NCBI GenBank assembly: GCA_037501455.1 | Contig: CM074862.1 | Location: forward strand, 55,955,501 to 56,019,500 | Reading direction: 5' to 3' | DNA: 64,000 nucleotides | Origin: Lantana camara | Lineage: Eukaryota; Streptophyta; Magnoliopsida; Lamiales; Verbenaceae | Shown here: piece by piece, positions 44,569-56,263 of the stretch | How the letters are laid out: each line of letters starts with the position of its first letter | Numbering within the stretch: position 1 is the first letter of the stretch | Notes under the pieces: generated by a model | What the model was told of the DNA's origin: nothing | Seen by the model: the letters and a program-made list of their open reading frames with translations, nothing else | Database searches by the model: none | Made by a program: the position numbers and the translations under genes

Positions 44569-47066
44569 TGTAGCACCCCAACAGTGAGGCAACACACCCC
44601 CGCACTACGACCCGACATGTGTACGAAATGAAATGTCCGTACACGCACCAAGTCACAGCGAATAGGTGACAAACGAAAAATCCAACCTAAGCTAGGCGGT
44701 ACCTAAACCCTGTACAAGTAAAATATGCAAAACCTGAATGCGGAAGCGATGTAAAATATGAACTATCAAAAACTTTAATCAACAATCATAAGTTATGAAT
44801 TCTAGGAGGTAAATCAACATCAATTAAACGGGTTCAACTAATCAAGTAATCCTGTCCTAACCTGTCCCGAATTTCATACATCCAAATGATAAGTACCAAC
44901 CTGCACAATATATATATCATATACATAATTTCCTACACAAATCAAAACAAAGTACTTAACAAATCAAATAGACCGACACAGACTCGACAGACCCGACTCA
45001 AAGCCGCCTAGCTCGAACTCCAACAACCTGCACCGCAAACTAAAAACATAGGTGGGGCGAGGGTCAGTCCACTGACTGAGTGAGGGGGCCTGAACTCACA
45101 CACACTATACAAAACAAGGAGCAGAGCACGTATCAAAAGAAAGACTATGAACCGGGAGTTGGGTTTTGCATACCAAAGACCATTTTCAAACTAAACTGAT
45201 ACATAACTTATCTTATTCAAAACTTAATGAACTTAGCATAATCATATCATATCGAAAGAAAAAGCTCTTATCCCGTTTCATAATCAACATAACAGATCAT
45301 ATTCATATACCCTGCGAGTACGGGACTCCAACCTTAGGTCCACATCTTATCATACATATCATAACAAAAAACAAACAACTATCATAAACAATCCAACCCC
45401 AACACCACGTAGTTCAGGGAGCAAAACCCTCACTACTCATACCAATACAAAAACACACGGGGTAGCTAACCCACACTATACCTTCCCCGGCTATCCACCG
45501 AGGGCTCAAAGCACCACGCCTCCTTAACCTCCACGAGTCGTACGTGAGTACTTCAAATGAAAACTTGCACAGGGGTCATAACCGGTGACCCCATGGTCGT
45601 CCCGGGTCTGCCTTACCCACGTCTCGTGGCCCAACACATCAGAACAGAGCATAACAGATCATAACACGCTACATATCAAACTTATCATATCGTATCAAAA
45701 TCGTAACTTACATACCTTATTGGAGCATACGTTACCTTCCAACTTAGCATATGCTATAGCCGTACCTCTCCTTGTCATCCTAATCCGTATCTAGCTTGAA
45801 GACCCGCAGTTTGGAGCATAGCCTCGTTGCAAAATATTTTAAGCCACATACGCTCGTATATATAGTTCGAAAACCTTTAATCATATGAAAAATTCAGAAA
45901 CATATCATATAAACATATATCTATTATATAAATATAATAGAATAATCACATGCAGGCTTGAAAACGAACACAGAAGGTTGTAGGTCGCTTTAACTAAAAT
46001 AAAAATCCTAAAACCTCACCTTACAACGAAGAGAATGGGAAAACACGACAAACGAAGTCCCACTGAAACCCAAACAGCTGACAGACACTTCCTGAAGAAA
46101 CCCTGAACGACTGAGCACACAAAACATAAGACTCAGACTCAAACAACAACCACGAAAGACGCACGGCTATGCTCATGAATACAAATGATGCACAGATAGT
46201 TCATATTTATCCAAATTAAGTCATTCACATCAAATCACAATCATTTCACACATTAGAAGATTCCTAACTTATAGAATTCATAACATCAATTAGGGAATAT
46301 AAATCGTGACATTATATTTTAATTCTATTATGCTCCAAGTCACAAGAGAATAAAATACTAAATTCATATCAATTTATTCAAATTACATATTTGTAGAACT
46401 TACAACTTTCCAATCAATTAGTATACTTAACAATTCGTTCAAATTAAAGCACAACGTATCCTTTTCTAATTTATTATATAGGATTCATAATCAATTAGTT
46501 TCTAAAATTACATTAACACCCCTTAAAAGCAATAATCATATACAAGAAGTGGCATAAACGAGGCAATTAAATTAAATAAATCACGAATCAAGCTTATCAT
46601 ATATCATAACATATTTTCATACATCATACAGCTCGTAATTTCATTTCATAGTTCATACAAGATTGAAATTACAATTAAAACATACGAAAATAAATACAAT
46701 AACTTCAAAAATTCATAACAAATCAACCGGACATCCGATTGACGAACGGAAAGTGGCATTGGACTCACCACAACGAAAGGAACCCGCTGACTGAAAGTCA
46801 CCGAAATGCCGACACCGTAGCCACTGGCCGCCACCGGAACACCGCCTCCAGTGGTCGAAAAAATCCGCGGAAGCACAGAAACGTGCGCCTCGGCCTGCTT
46901 GACAAAAGCCCTCAACCAATTTAAGAAAATACCAAACACACCGGATTTCGTTGATGAAAAACCGAACTAAATCCCTAGAACGAAAACTGAAATTAAACGC
47001 AAACCGTAAAACGCAAACGAAATCCGGACATACCATTAGAAAGCCCGTAACGAGGCCTTCGAAAGC
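44569..47066 (-). mobile_element. Element E left LTR, truncated
   Basis: Starts TGTAGCACCCC and aligns to 59671-62172 throughout by eye. Identity stops abruptly after GAAAGC at 47066, leaving about 1.1 kb of the LTR missing. No PPT lies at this edge, so the junction arose by deletion or recombination. Small open frames (for example 46713-47036, minus) recur in the right LTR and are LTR sequence. Confidence 0.75.
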
Positions 47067-47190
47067 AACTTGTTACTTCCTCTTGCAATCCTCAGGAGGC
47101 CCAACGAAAAGAACGAAACAAGCACAAAGAAAGAATCCCATCTCTCGGCATAAAAGAGAAAAGAAAGAACCCCGTCTCCCAAGCACAAAA

Positions 47191-47475
47191 TTGAGAGAAC
47201 CCCGTCTCTCAACCACGTAATCGAGAGAGCCCTATCTCTCAACCTAAGTCTGGCAGACTTCCACATCTTCCAAACATTCTAGTTTGAGAAAATCCAGCAT
47301 TTCTCAAACCCCTAAATTCGAGAGAATCCAGCATCTCCCAAATATCTAACTCCAAGAGAATCCAGCATCTCTTGCTCACACAATTTAGAAAGAATCCAAC
47401 ATCTTTCTATCACATAACTAGGGAGAATCCCACATCTCCCTAACACATAAATAGAGAGATCTCAACAACTCTCTA
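47191..47475. repeat. Tandem array of about nine hairpin units, 33-nt period
   Basis: Each unit is an inverted repeat around a 6-10-nt loop, most often ATCCAGCA or ATCCAACA. Stems include TTGAGAGA/TCTCTCAA (47191), GTTTGAGAAA/TTTCTCAAAC (47282), CAAGAGA/TCTCTTG (47353), TAGAAAGA/TCTTTCTA (47386), TAGGGAGA/TCTCCCTA (47419) and TAGAGAG/CTCTCTA (47452); units at 47223, 47251 and 47319 are imperfect or shorter. Start-to-start distances are 28-37 nt, the last three exactly 33. The stem sequences vary while pairing is kept. Two degenerate units may precede (47120-47190). Confidence 0.85.
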
Positions 47476-48750
47476 GCACATAAGTCCACTTACTCAGCTA
47501 GCAAACATGCCCACATCAGAGTGACACTCGATGCAAAACATGTGGTGCATATTTAGCGTACCTTATCACAACTGATATTAGTGTCCCTAGAGTACAGATT
47601 CATCATCCATGCCCAACTCAAGGGGGATATCGCGATGGAATCCCTGTAAAATAAGATAGCAATATACTTGTATGTGCATGAAGGGTTAGTGAGCCAATAA
47701 GGAAATTATAAACACTGAAGCACGAACAATCCATGCAAGCATGTAATCCATTCAGTTTACAAGAATTCACAACAACAATAAATCTCAAGTTATGGAAATT
47801 AAATCAATTAGCCACGTTATTACAATCAAGGCAGCATCACGTATTACACGCCGTCACGCACATCAAGCAAAATAAAATAAAATATAATTACTTTTGTAAT
47901 GCATGGGTGCAAATGCCATGAATGCTCAATGTACCGTTCACCATAGTAGTGGAGTCGAGGTTGACAATTCTTTAACTTGAGGGGATAGTCAAATCCTTAT
48001 CTGGTCATAGTTCCAAATCCCAGTTCAAAGTTGCATTCTTTGGTATTTTCCTCGAATCCTCTGGGTTCAAAAGGGTCTCGAACCGTTTCAATTGGTTCTC
48101 GGAACAAAGTGATCCGTAGGGTCTCCTGAAATCCAGATAAAATTCTCGAGAATCAGAATTTGCTATCTCTATCAATGGTAAGGTCTCTTAGAACGTTCGT
48201 GAAGGGATCAATGGAGAATCTTTAATCAATCCCGCTTTGCTACCGTCGTTTTAACTACTTCTCCCATCCTCATCATTTGGTGGAGTTGGCCTTCAAAAAC
48301 ATTGCCACAAAATTCCTTATTTTATGTAGTTTTCCCCTTTTCCTTAGTATAAGTGTAACCATTCTTGCTAATGTCTTTAAAATAGTCTGACCCTCACTTG
48401 AATGACTCTGAACGGTACAAATGCCTCGATTTCTTCATTGCTACCTCACGTTATCAAGAGTTAGAAATTTTGATGTCTTTATATAGCATGTTACTCATGA
48501 GCGCCTCCAAATATGTAGAGTATATATCCTGAAGGCAACTTGATAGTTAGAAGATATCTTGTCTCCCTCGTATACAAATATCTTCCTTGTATCCACCCTA
48601 TGCCCGGAGTTTGTTGAATTAACCGTACACTTTCTGATCCACCCCTATTCAAATCTCAATGTAGCTTCCACTAAAATCAGCAGACGTTGGAACAGGTAAG
48701 GAAGTCACCTAAATATAACCACTAAACTAATGCATGTGGGATTAGGGATG

Positions 48751-48755
48751 TGAAT
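48751..48755. repeat. Target-site duplication of element H, left copy (TGAAT)
   Basis: Matches TGAAT at 59060-59064. A sixth G upstream also matches, but this requires the right LTR to lack its last base. Confidence 0.85.
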
Positions 48756-51549
48756 TGTAGCACCCTTGCGTGAGGTACCACATCCCCCGCACCATGACCC
48801 GGCCCGTATATGAAATGGACGATCCATACCCGAGCCAAATCACGGCGAACGGGGACACACACACACATCTAAGCCAGGCGGGACTAGCCTATCACTTAAA
48901 CCCCAATAACATCAACACTCAAAGTAGCAGAATAACAGAAAAGCGGAAGCAACAAATCATAAATCATAGATTGAGTTATATGCTCTAGGTACCAACAGTT
49001 ATTCCATATATTGAGCTCTATGCTCTAAGTACCCACAAATAAATTCACGAAAGCTAAAATTCAATACCATTACGCTCCAAATTAATATTCGTATGCCATC
49101 ACGGCTCAAAACAATAACCATATACAATAACCAAAAGTACGAGTATGCAAGTGTAACACCAAAATACTAAAGCTAGAAGCGAATGCAAGACCTACGACTC
49201 GTATTCCCGCCTAGCTCCCTCAACACCTGCACAAAAACTGAAAACCAAACGGGTTCAGTCCAAAAGGGACTGGTGGGTATAAAACAGGGCATAATAGTAT
49301 ATATGACGGTAATTAACATTCACATGCAAGCTATAATCCCAAGTGAGGTTTGTAAAGAATTTTCCCAAGTGGGTGAATGAAAATCATCAAAAGGGATTAT
49401 AACGAATCATTAACATTAGGTCATTATTAGCCCGACGAGTGGGCGTGCATTATCTCCAACCAACACCTTGTGTAAAACATTTAAACATTCTTTCATTCGT
49501 TCTGTTCATGCATTTCAATCTTGTATGCACATTCAATAACATTTACACCTTCTTCCTCCGGTTTGGTGATGGGCTTGCAAGACCCGACCACCCATTCATT
49601 GACCAAAAGGGGTTACATGACTCCCCAGATGGCGCTCAGCGTCCATTTCTCGCTAACTCCTAACGAGGTCCGGTTACACCGTTAATTGGTGGAACTAATG
49701 TGAGGGATCACCGTCGGCCCACGCCTCCCCGGATAGCCACTCACACTAAGTCCCTGGGCCCCATTCGTGCATAACATTCATTCTTTCTTTCTCGCCAAAA
49801 CATTGGGTAGGATTTAGAAATTAAGGCTTCACGTTGTAAACATTTACTCTATGAAAATGACTCTATATATATACATACTTTGGCCAAAAACTTTCCACAT
49901 TAAGGTATTTATAGGGTCATATAGCTAAGTAGAAGAAAAACCCACCTCGAATGGCAAAAGAAGAACACACGAGCCTCACTGACCGGCCTGGTCTCCAAAG
50001 GAATCAAAATCTGTGCAAAACAAGTGAGTGAGACTCTAATGACCAATTAAGACGCTCGGCAATGCCATGCTTATGATATGAACGTATAAACAATTATAAT
50101 GGACATGTTCGTGTGCACTATTAATGTCTTGAAACATATAACCGATCAAAACTATCATGCTTGCATTCTTGCATTATATAACAATCATGAACAACGCTTA
50201 ATTGGAGTCACGTTCAATATAACCCACAAATACGAGCCACTCAAGCAAATCAAGCAAGAAAAGAGACTTCTCAAGGCTGCCAATTTACATGACACGGCCG
50301 TGTTGAGTTTCAAAGGGAAATGGACACGGCCGTGTCCGAGGTTTAAAAATCAAAAAATTCAAAGTCGAGGGCTTGACACGGCCGTGTTACATTTTCAAAG
50401 GATTTGGACACGGCCGTGTCCGAGGCTAAAATCAGAAAAAAAACAAAGTCGAGAGCCCAACACGGCCGTGTCCATTTTCAGTGTAAAACTGACACGGCCG
50501 TGTTAGCTCATCGTTTTGAAAGAAATAACAGAGCATCAGCTCTGTTACGCGAGGGAAAAGCTTAAGGAAAACAGGGCAGCCACCAAGAAGCTCTCAAACC
50601 ACATATAGACATGCTTTTAATCCATATTATTCATATACAACATGCAACTCAAGTAAAACACAAAAATACATGCTTAAAATGGCCCAAAATATCATCAATC
50701 CACATGATCAACAAACATGGAGCTTGAAGCTCCTCCAATGGAAACTCATGCCCTCCTTAACAAACCTTAAATTTAAACATGTAGGAATGATGGAAAGCTT
50801 ACAAGAATCATTTGTCAAGCACCAAATCTCAATTCAAACCATGAAAACCGAGGATCAAACCAAACCCTCACTTCATGCTCATACATTCAAACACAAGAAA
50901 CCCAAACTTCTATCAAGCCTCAAAGAGATGAAAATATAGAGGGGAAGATGGAGATTACAAATCCTAGCTCACCTTGGAAAAAGATCGGATGGAAGCTAGA
51001 CTTGAGCTCAAGTTTGGTTGATCCAAAAATTGAGGGTTTCTTAGCTATCTCTTCCTTGCTCTTGCCTTGGCTGATTTTGATCAATCAAAAATGGGAAGAA
51101 AAGGGTAGGAAATGCTGATATCTAGTGGATAAATGGGTAGGGTACGGGTTGGTCCAAGTCCGGTTCGTTTAAGAAAAGGGTCAAACAAGTTATAAGGTCG
51201 AGGCTATGAAACGGTTCGTTGTCGAAGGTTCAAATGATACCGAAAAGGTACAAGGTCAAGTTCAAAGGATAGGTAACGTCGAAACAAGTTCAACGCCGGT
51301 TACGGATCTCGATTTCGAGGTCCGGAGCTCAAGATATCGCGAAAACCGTTCAGGGTTGCCTATTATACGAATAGGTCCCTAAACTTTCAAAAAGTGGCAA
51401 TTAAGCCCAAACTCAATTTCCAATTGAGTCCATGGATTACACGAAACACGTAATTTCATTCAATTAGCAACTCAAAATATAAAATAAAATAATTAAATAT
51501 AAATACGTACATAATACTTACCCGCACGTGTGAAAACTCGGGCGTCACA
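48756..51549 (-). mobile_element. Element H 3' LTR (left)
   Basis: TGTAGCACCC start, GGGCGTCACA end. Includes the palindrome array at 50292-50503. Plus-strand frames at 50099-50506 and 50670-50939 recur in the other LTR only as LTR sequence. Confidence 0.93.
50292..50503. repeat. Six ACACGGCCGTGT palindromes, alternating 32/52-bp spacing, in H left LTR
   Basis: Perfect copies start at 50292, 50324, 50376, 50408, 50460 and 50492, giving steps of 32, 52, 32, 52 and 32. This is an 84-bp unit with two palindromes, present about 2.5 times. Some extend to 16 bp (GGACACGGCCGTGTCC at 50322-50337). The right LTR has the same array at 57800-58013 with four of six cores altered. Confidence 0.92.
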
Positions 51550-51562
51550 ACCTCTCCTCCTT
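51550..51562 (-). other. Polypurine tract of element H
   Basis: Minus strand reads AAGGAGGAGAGGT immediately before the 3' LTR. Confidence 0.85.
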
Positions 51563-51582
51563 AAAAGAATCCGTCCTCGGAT

Positions 51583-53547
51583 TCATTTATCGGCTGGAAA
51601 CAATTCAGGATGAAATCTTTTCATCTTCTCCTCTGTCTCCCACGTAGCCTCTTCTGATTTATCACGTCTCCATAAGACTTTAACTAGTGGGATTTGCCGG
51701 TTTCTTAATTCTTGAAATTTCCAATCAAAGATTCTAACCGGTTTCTGAACGAAGGTAAGCTTAGGCTCAAGTTCCACTTCTTCAACGGTTAAGATCTCGG
51801 ATTCATCCTGATAATATTTCCGAAGCTGAGAAACATGGAATACATTATGAATTCCTGTCAAACTCGGGGGTAGATCCAAACGGTAAGCTGTGTCTCCAAT
51901 TCTCTCTAGAATTTCATATGGTCCCAAATATCGGGGATTTAGCTTTCCTCCCTTTCCAATTCGAGTGAATCCTTTTCGAGGTGAAGCTTTCAGAAACACG
52001 CTATCCCCAACTGCAAATTCAAGATCCTTCCTCCGTTTGTCTGCGTAGCTTTTCTGTCGATCCTGAACTGCTTTCATCCGTTGTCTGATTATTTGGACCT
52101 TATCGATTGCTTCCTGCACGGCCTTAGAAGGTTTTTCCTTATTTTCCTCTCGTTTCATACCTTCTTGCTTCGTCCAATTCCTTTCTTCTAAATCAAAGAA
52201 CAACGGTGATCTGCATTTCCGTCCGTAGAGAGCCTCATATGGAGCCATTTCTATCGATGCTTGAAAACTGTTATTATAGGCAAATTCAATCAAAGGTAGT
52301 TGCTTGTTCCACGAACTCGAAAAATCCAATGCACATGCTCTCAACATATCCTCCAAATATTTGATTAATCTCTCGGATTGCCCGTCTATCTGAGGATGGA
52401 AAGCTATGCTGAATTGAAGCTTTGTTCCCAAATTCCTTTGCAATTCTTGCCAAAACCTAGAAGTGAACCTCGGATCCCGATCTGATACAATGCTGACCGG
52501 TACACCATGAAGTCGTACAATTTCATCAACATATTTCTTAGCCAATTTATTCACCTTATCCGACATCCGAATCGCAAGAAAATGCACTGACTTCGTTAAT
52601 CGATCCACTATTACCCAAATTCCATCCAAACCACCCTTCACTCGTGGAAGACTTGTAACGAAATCCATCGCCACTTGCTGCCATTTCAAATCTGGGATAG
52701 GTAACGGTTGAAGTAACCCCGGTGGTTTCTGATGTTCTGCTTTCACAACCTGACAAGTCAAGCAATGCCTCACGAAATTGATCACATCCCTCTTAAGTCC
52801 ATTCCACCAATAAAATTTCTTTAAATCCTTATACATCTTATTTCCCCCGGGATGTATCGAATACCCTGATCGATGAGCTTCTTCCAATATCAACCGTTTC
52901 AATTTTTCCGGAACCACAACTCTATTCTTGAACCTTAGAAGCCCGGTGTCATCAAATCCGAACGGACTCTCTGAGTCATTTCTAGCTTTCTGCACTAACT
53001 TCTGAACCTCGGAATCCACTCTTTGCGCTTCAAACAATCTCTGCCGAAGGTCCGGTTGAACCGTAATATTCTGAATACTAGCTCTCAGCTTGAAAGACTC
53101 AGAATTTTCTTCAACTTCCACTTCCATATTAGACACACTAGCCTTCCTGCTAAGTGCATCCGCGACCACATTAGCTTTTCCGGGATGGTAACGAATCGTA
53201 CACTCATAATCCGCTAACATCTCCATCCAACGCCTCTGTCTCTTGTTTAATTCCTTCTGAGAGAACAAATACTGAAGACTCTTGTGGTCGGAAAAAATCT
53301 CAAAAGAAACTCCATAGAGATAGTGTCTGCACTTTCCCAAAGCGAAGATCACTGCTGCAAGCTCGAGATCGTGACTGGGATAATTCTGCTCATGATCCAT
53401 TAATTTCCTCGAGGCATAAGCTATCACCTTACCCTTCTGCATCAAAACACATCCCAACCCTTCTTTCGAGGCGTCCGTATAAACCATGTATCCTTCAGTA
53501 CCCTCGGGAAGTGCCAATACCAGTGCAGTGGTTAATTTTTCCTTCAA
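51583..53547 (-). pseudogene. pol: Element H pol, 3' part: RNase H, integrase, chromodomain
   Basis: Open for 654 residues. RNase H begins near 53490 (TDAS near 53475). The integrase has the HHCC zinc region (about 52745-52880), catalytic Asp in AMDFVTS (near 52665), Asp in VSDRDPRF (near 52480), and Glu in DGQSERL (near 52380), where the family usually has TDGQSERT. The C-terminal segment (about 51600-51720), with [10 protein letters not shown] then EEATWE, is the chromodomain, which in chromoviruses steers integration to heterochromatin. The part upstream of 53547 stays in frame to a stop at 53629-53631. Confidence 0.9.
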
Positions 53548-53765
53548 GAGTTGGAAACTCGCTTCACATGCCTCGTCCCACTCAAATTTTGCTTCCTTCT
53601 TAGTTAATCGAGTTAAAGGACCGGCTATCTATGAAAAATCCTTCACAAATCTTCGGTAATAACCTGCCAATCCCAAGAAACTTCTTACCTCGGAAGCATT
53701 CTTCGGACTCTGCCATTGAGTAACTGTCTTGAAATAATATGGCTTAGAAATGCAACCCGGTCGAT
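53548..53765 (-). pseudogene. Element H RT-RNase H junction, disrupted
   Basis: Translates as the end of RT and the start of RNase H but is broken by TAG at 53629-53631, by TAG at 53766-53768 where the family has Trp, and by loss of roughly a dozen codons with a frame change between them. Confidence 0.8.
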
Positions 53766-56051
53766 CTAAAACTCGCACTTACTAAACTTTGCATATAACC
53801 GGTGCTCTCTCAATGTTTCCAATACCAACTTGAGATGCCTAGCATGATCCTCTGGAGTCTTAGAATACACGAGAATATCATTAATGAAGATTACCACGAA
53901 TTTATCCAAGTAAGGCCGAAAAATCCGATGCATCATATCCATAAATGCTGCAGGGGCATTTGTCAATCCAAACGGCATCACTACGAACTCGTAATGCCCA
54001 TACCGGGTGTTGAATCCTGTCTTCGGTATATCCTCTTCCCGGATTTTCAATTGGTAGTAACCTTGCCTTAAATCCAACTTCGAATAAACCCCTGAACCTT
54101 GCAGCATATCACATAAATCCTCGATGTGGGGCAACGGGTACTTATTCTTGATAATCATCCGATTTAGCTCCCGGTAATCTATACACATTCTCAACGACCC
54201 ATCTTTCTTCTTGACAAAGAGAACCGGAGCACCCCACGGAGACGCACTCGGTCGAATATAACCAATCTTCAGTAATTCCTCGAGTTGAATTTTCAATTCT
54301 TTCAACTCCGCTGGAGCCATTCTATAAGGAGTCTTGGAATACGGTTCTGATCTTGGGTATAAATCAACAACAAATTCAATCTCCCGATCCGGTGGTAGAG
54401 AACCCAAATTCTCAGGAAATACGTCGGGATATTCCTTTACTACAGCCGTCTCCTCAAAACTTGATTGATCCTTTAGTTTATTAAGGAGATAGGCTATAAA
54501 TCCCGTGGCTCCATCCTTCACCAATTTACGAGCTTCCATAAACAGCAATAGAGGTATATCCTTCGACCCAACTTCTCCAATCAACTTATCACCCAATTTA
54601 ATCTTCTTCTTAAAACAATCCACTTCGGCCCAGTGCCGATACAACCAATCCATCCCGAAAATTACCCCATACTTCTTCACAGACATCACGATAAAATCTG
54701 TCGGATAATCTTTCCCTTCTATCAACACCGAACAACCCAACACAACCCGGTCTGTCTGCAAACTACCTCCAAGAGGCGAACTCACAAAATAACAAGAATT
54801 GGAGCAAATAACAGATAAACACAGAGGGGCACATAAATCAGAAGATATGAAAGAGTGAGTGGCACCCGGATCGAATAATGCGCGAATGCTCGTGTTATGA
54901 ATGCAAACGGTACCTTCCACCACAGCATTGGGATCAGCTTCAACTTTCTGCTCCTCACCCTCAAGGGCATAAGCTCGTGCCTGAACCATCGGTCTCGGAG
55001 CCCCAGCTTGATATCCCGGTGTCTTGTCCGGGCATGAAAAAGCCATATGATCCCCCTTTCCACATATCAAGCACAACCTCAATCTCTTTCGGCAATTGTT
55101 GTAATAATGGGTTGGCCATCCACAATAAGTACACGGAGGCTGATCATTACGAGATCCCTTAGGAGCCGGTGGAGCCTGAGGTAGTCGTGGAACAGGTGCA
55201 ATCTGATCTCCTGCTCTAGGCTTCTTGAAAGGTCCTTTTGGGGGTGGAGCTGGTAAATTCATCGGCCTCTTCCCTTTATTAAATCCTGAACCGAATCCTG
55301 ACCCTTGTCCCTGGCGGTAAGTTGGCCTTCTAGCATTGACAGAATCTTCAACCTTTAAGGCTTTCGAAGTAGCCTTCGCCCAGGTACTCGTGTTAACCGC
55401 CTCAAGAGATGTCTGAATGTCTGGTCGAAGTCCCTGAATAAATTGCGTAGCCTTGTGAAAATCATCACCTGCTATGTTAGGTACATAACATAGATCTAGA
55501 TCCGAAATGTACTCGGCCACAGATCTAGATCCCTGCTTCAATTCGGTGAATTCCCTCAATCTTCGAGTACGGGAGGAAGGAGGGATAAACTTATTCTTGA
55601 ATTCCCTTGAAAAGACTTCCCAGTTAATCTCCTCTCCAACTGCTTCCAATACAATTCGTGTGCTTTCCCACCAAGAGTAGGCTTCCCCTTGTATCAAAGT
55701 GATGGTGCATCGAGCCTTCTCTCGGGACTCACATGGAATGAGCTCCCATATCCTCTCGACTTCCTTCAACCACATTTCCGCCTGCATATCATTCCCCTTG
55801 AAAAACTTAGGAGGTCTTTGGTTCTGGAACTCCCTAAGTATAACCGAAATCGGTGTCTCATGCGGTACAGCAGGTGCAGGTGGTACCGGAGGTGCTGGTG
55901 GTACATAATCTCGAAGCCTCTGGTCTATAATGTTGATAACCGAATTAACAAAGGCCTCAGCTGGTGGTGGCTGTGGAGGTGGAGGCATAGGAGTACGATC
56001 ACGATGATGATGTCGTCCTGGAGATCGATCGCGGTGTCTACGTGGAGGCAT
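53766..56051 (-). pseudogene. gag-pol: Element H Gag-protease-reverse transcriptase
   Basis: The ATG at 56051 (MPPRRHRD, the usual Tekay Gag start) is preferred over one 15 codons upstream. Pro- and Arg-rich N-terminus; Gag core around 55800-55400; two CX2CX4HX4C knuckles (about 55135 and 55080). The protease block reads DPGATHSF near 54880 where the family motif is D(S/T)G, so it is atypical. RT core follows, with the active-site block FIND in place of FIDD: the codon at 53880-53882 gives Asn for the first catalytic Asp. Ends at a premature stop (53766-53768). The product would not be an active RT. Confidence 0.9.
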
Positions 56052-56243
56052 CCTGTCAATAAACACTAAAATGCGTGCTAGGCTTAGCTCATGCATGATA
56101 ATGCAATTAATTCAACCACAAACCGAAATTTAAATGAATCGAGCACAAAAGAGATGTATATGCAACACATTATCAATTAGTTCCTAAGCCGAACGACCTA
56201 CACAGACTCACACGACACGAAAGCCCGGGTTTTGCAACCCTAA

Positions 56244-56255
56244 GCTCTGATACCA
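56244..56255 (-). other. Primer-binding site of element H (initiator tRNA-Met)
   Basis: Minus strand TGGTATCAGAGC eight bases after the 5' LTR. The 190 bp between it and gag is a short leader. Confidence 0.9.
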
Positions 56256-56263
56256 CTTAAGGA

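Larger units (their letters stand above)
47067..48755 (-). other. Element E internal region, left part, non-coding
   Basis: No open frame of note on either strand and no recognisable protein motif. Contains the hairpin array at 47191-47475. The remainder (about 47500-48750) is unremarkable AT-rich sequence. Ends in TGAAT (48751-48755), the left TSD of H. Confidence 0.6.

Noticed and set aside
47191..47475. Possible CRISPR-like array
   Set aside because: The repeated parts are the loop and the pairing pattern, with no constant repeat plus unique spacers, and the setting is a plant retrotransposon.
50099..50506. 135-residue frame present in both H LTRs (also 57607-57996)
   Set aside because: The duplication simply reflects the two LTRs. 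It is antisense to the element, crosses the palindrome array and differs by frame-changing indels between copies.
50670..50939. 89-residue frame conserved in both H LTRs (also 58180-58449)
   Set aside because: Conservation is explained by LTR identity. The composition is low in information and there is no family resemblance.
56244..56255. tRNA gene fragment
   Set aside because: Only the 12-13 nt matching the tRNA 3' end are present, at PBS position. The same holds at 16695, 42239 and 59652.
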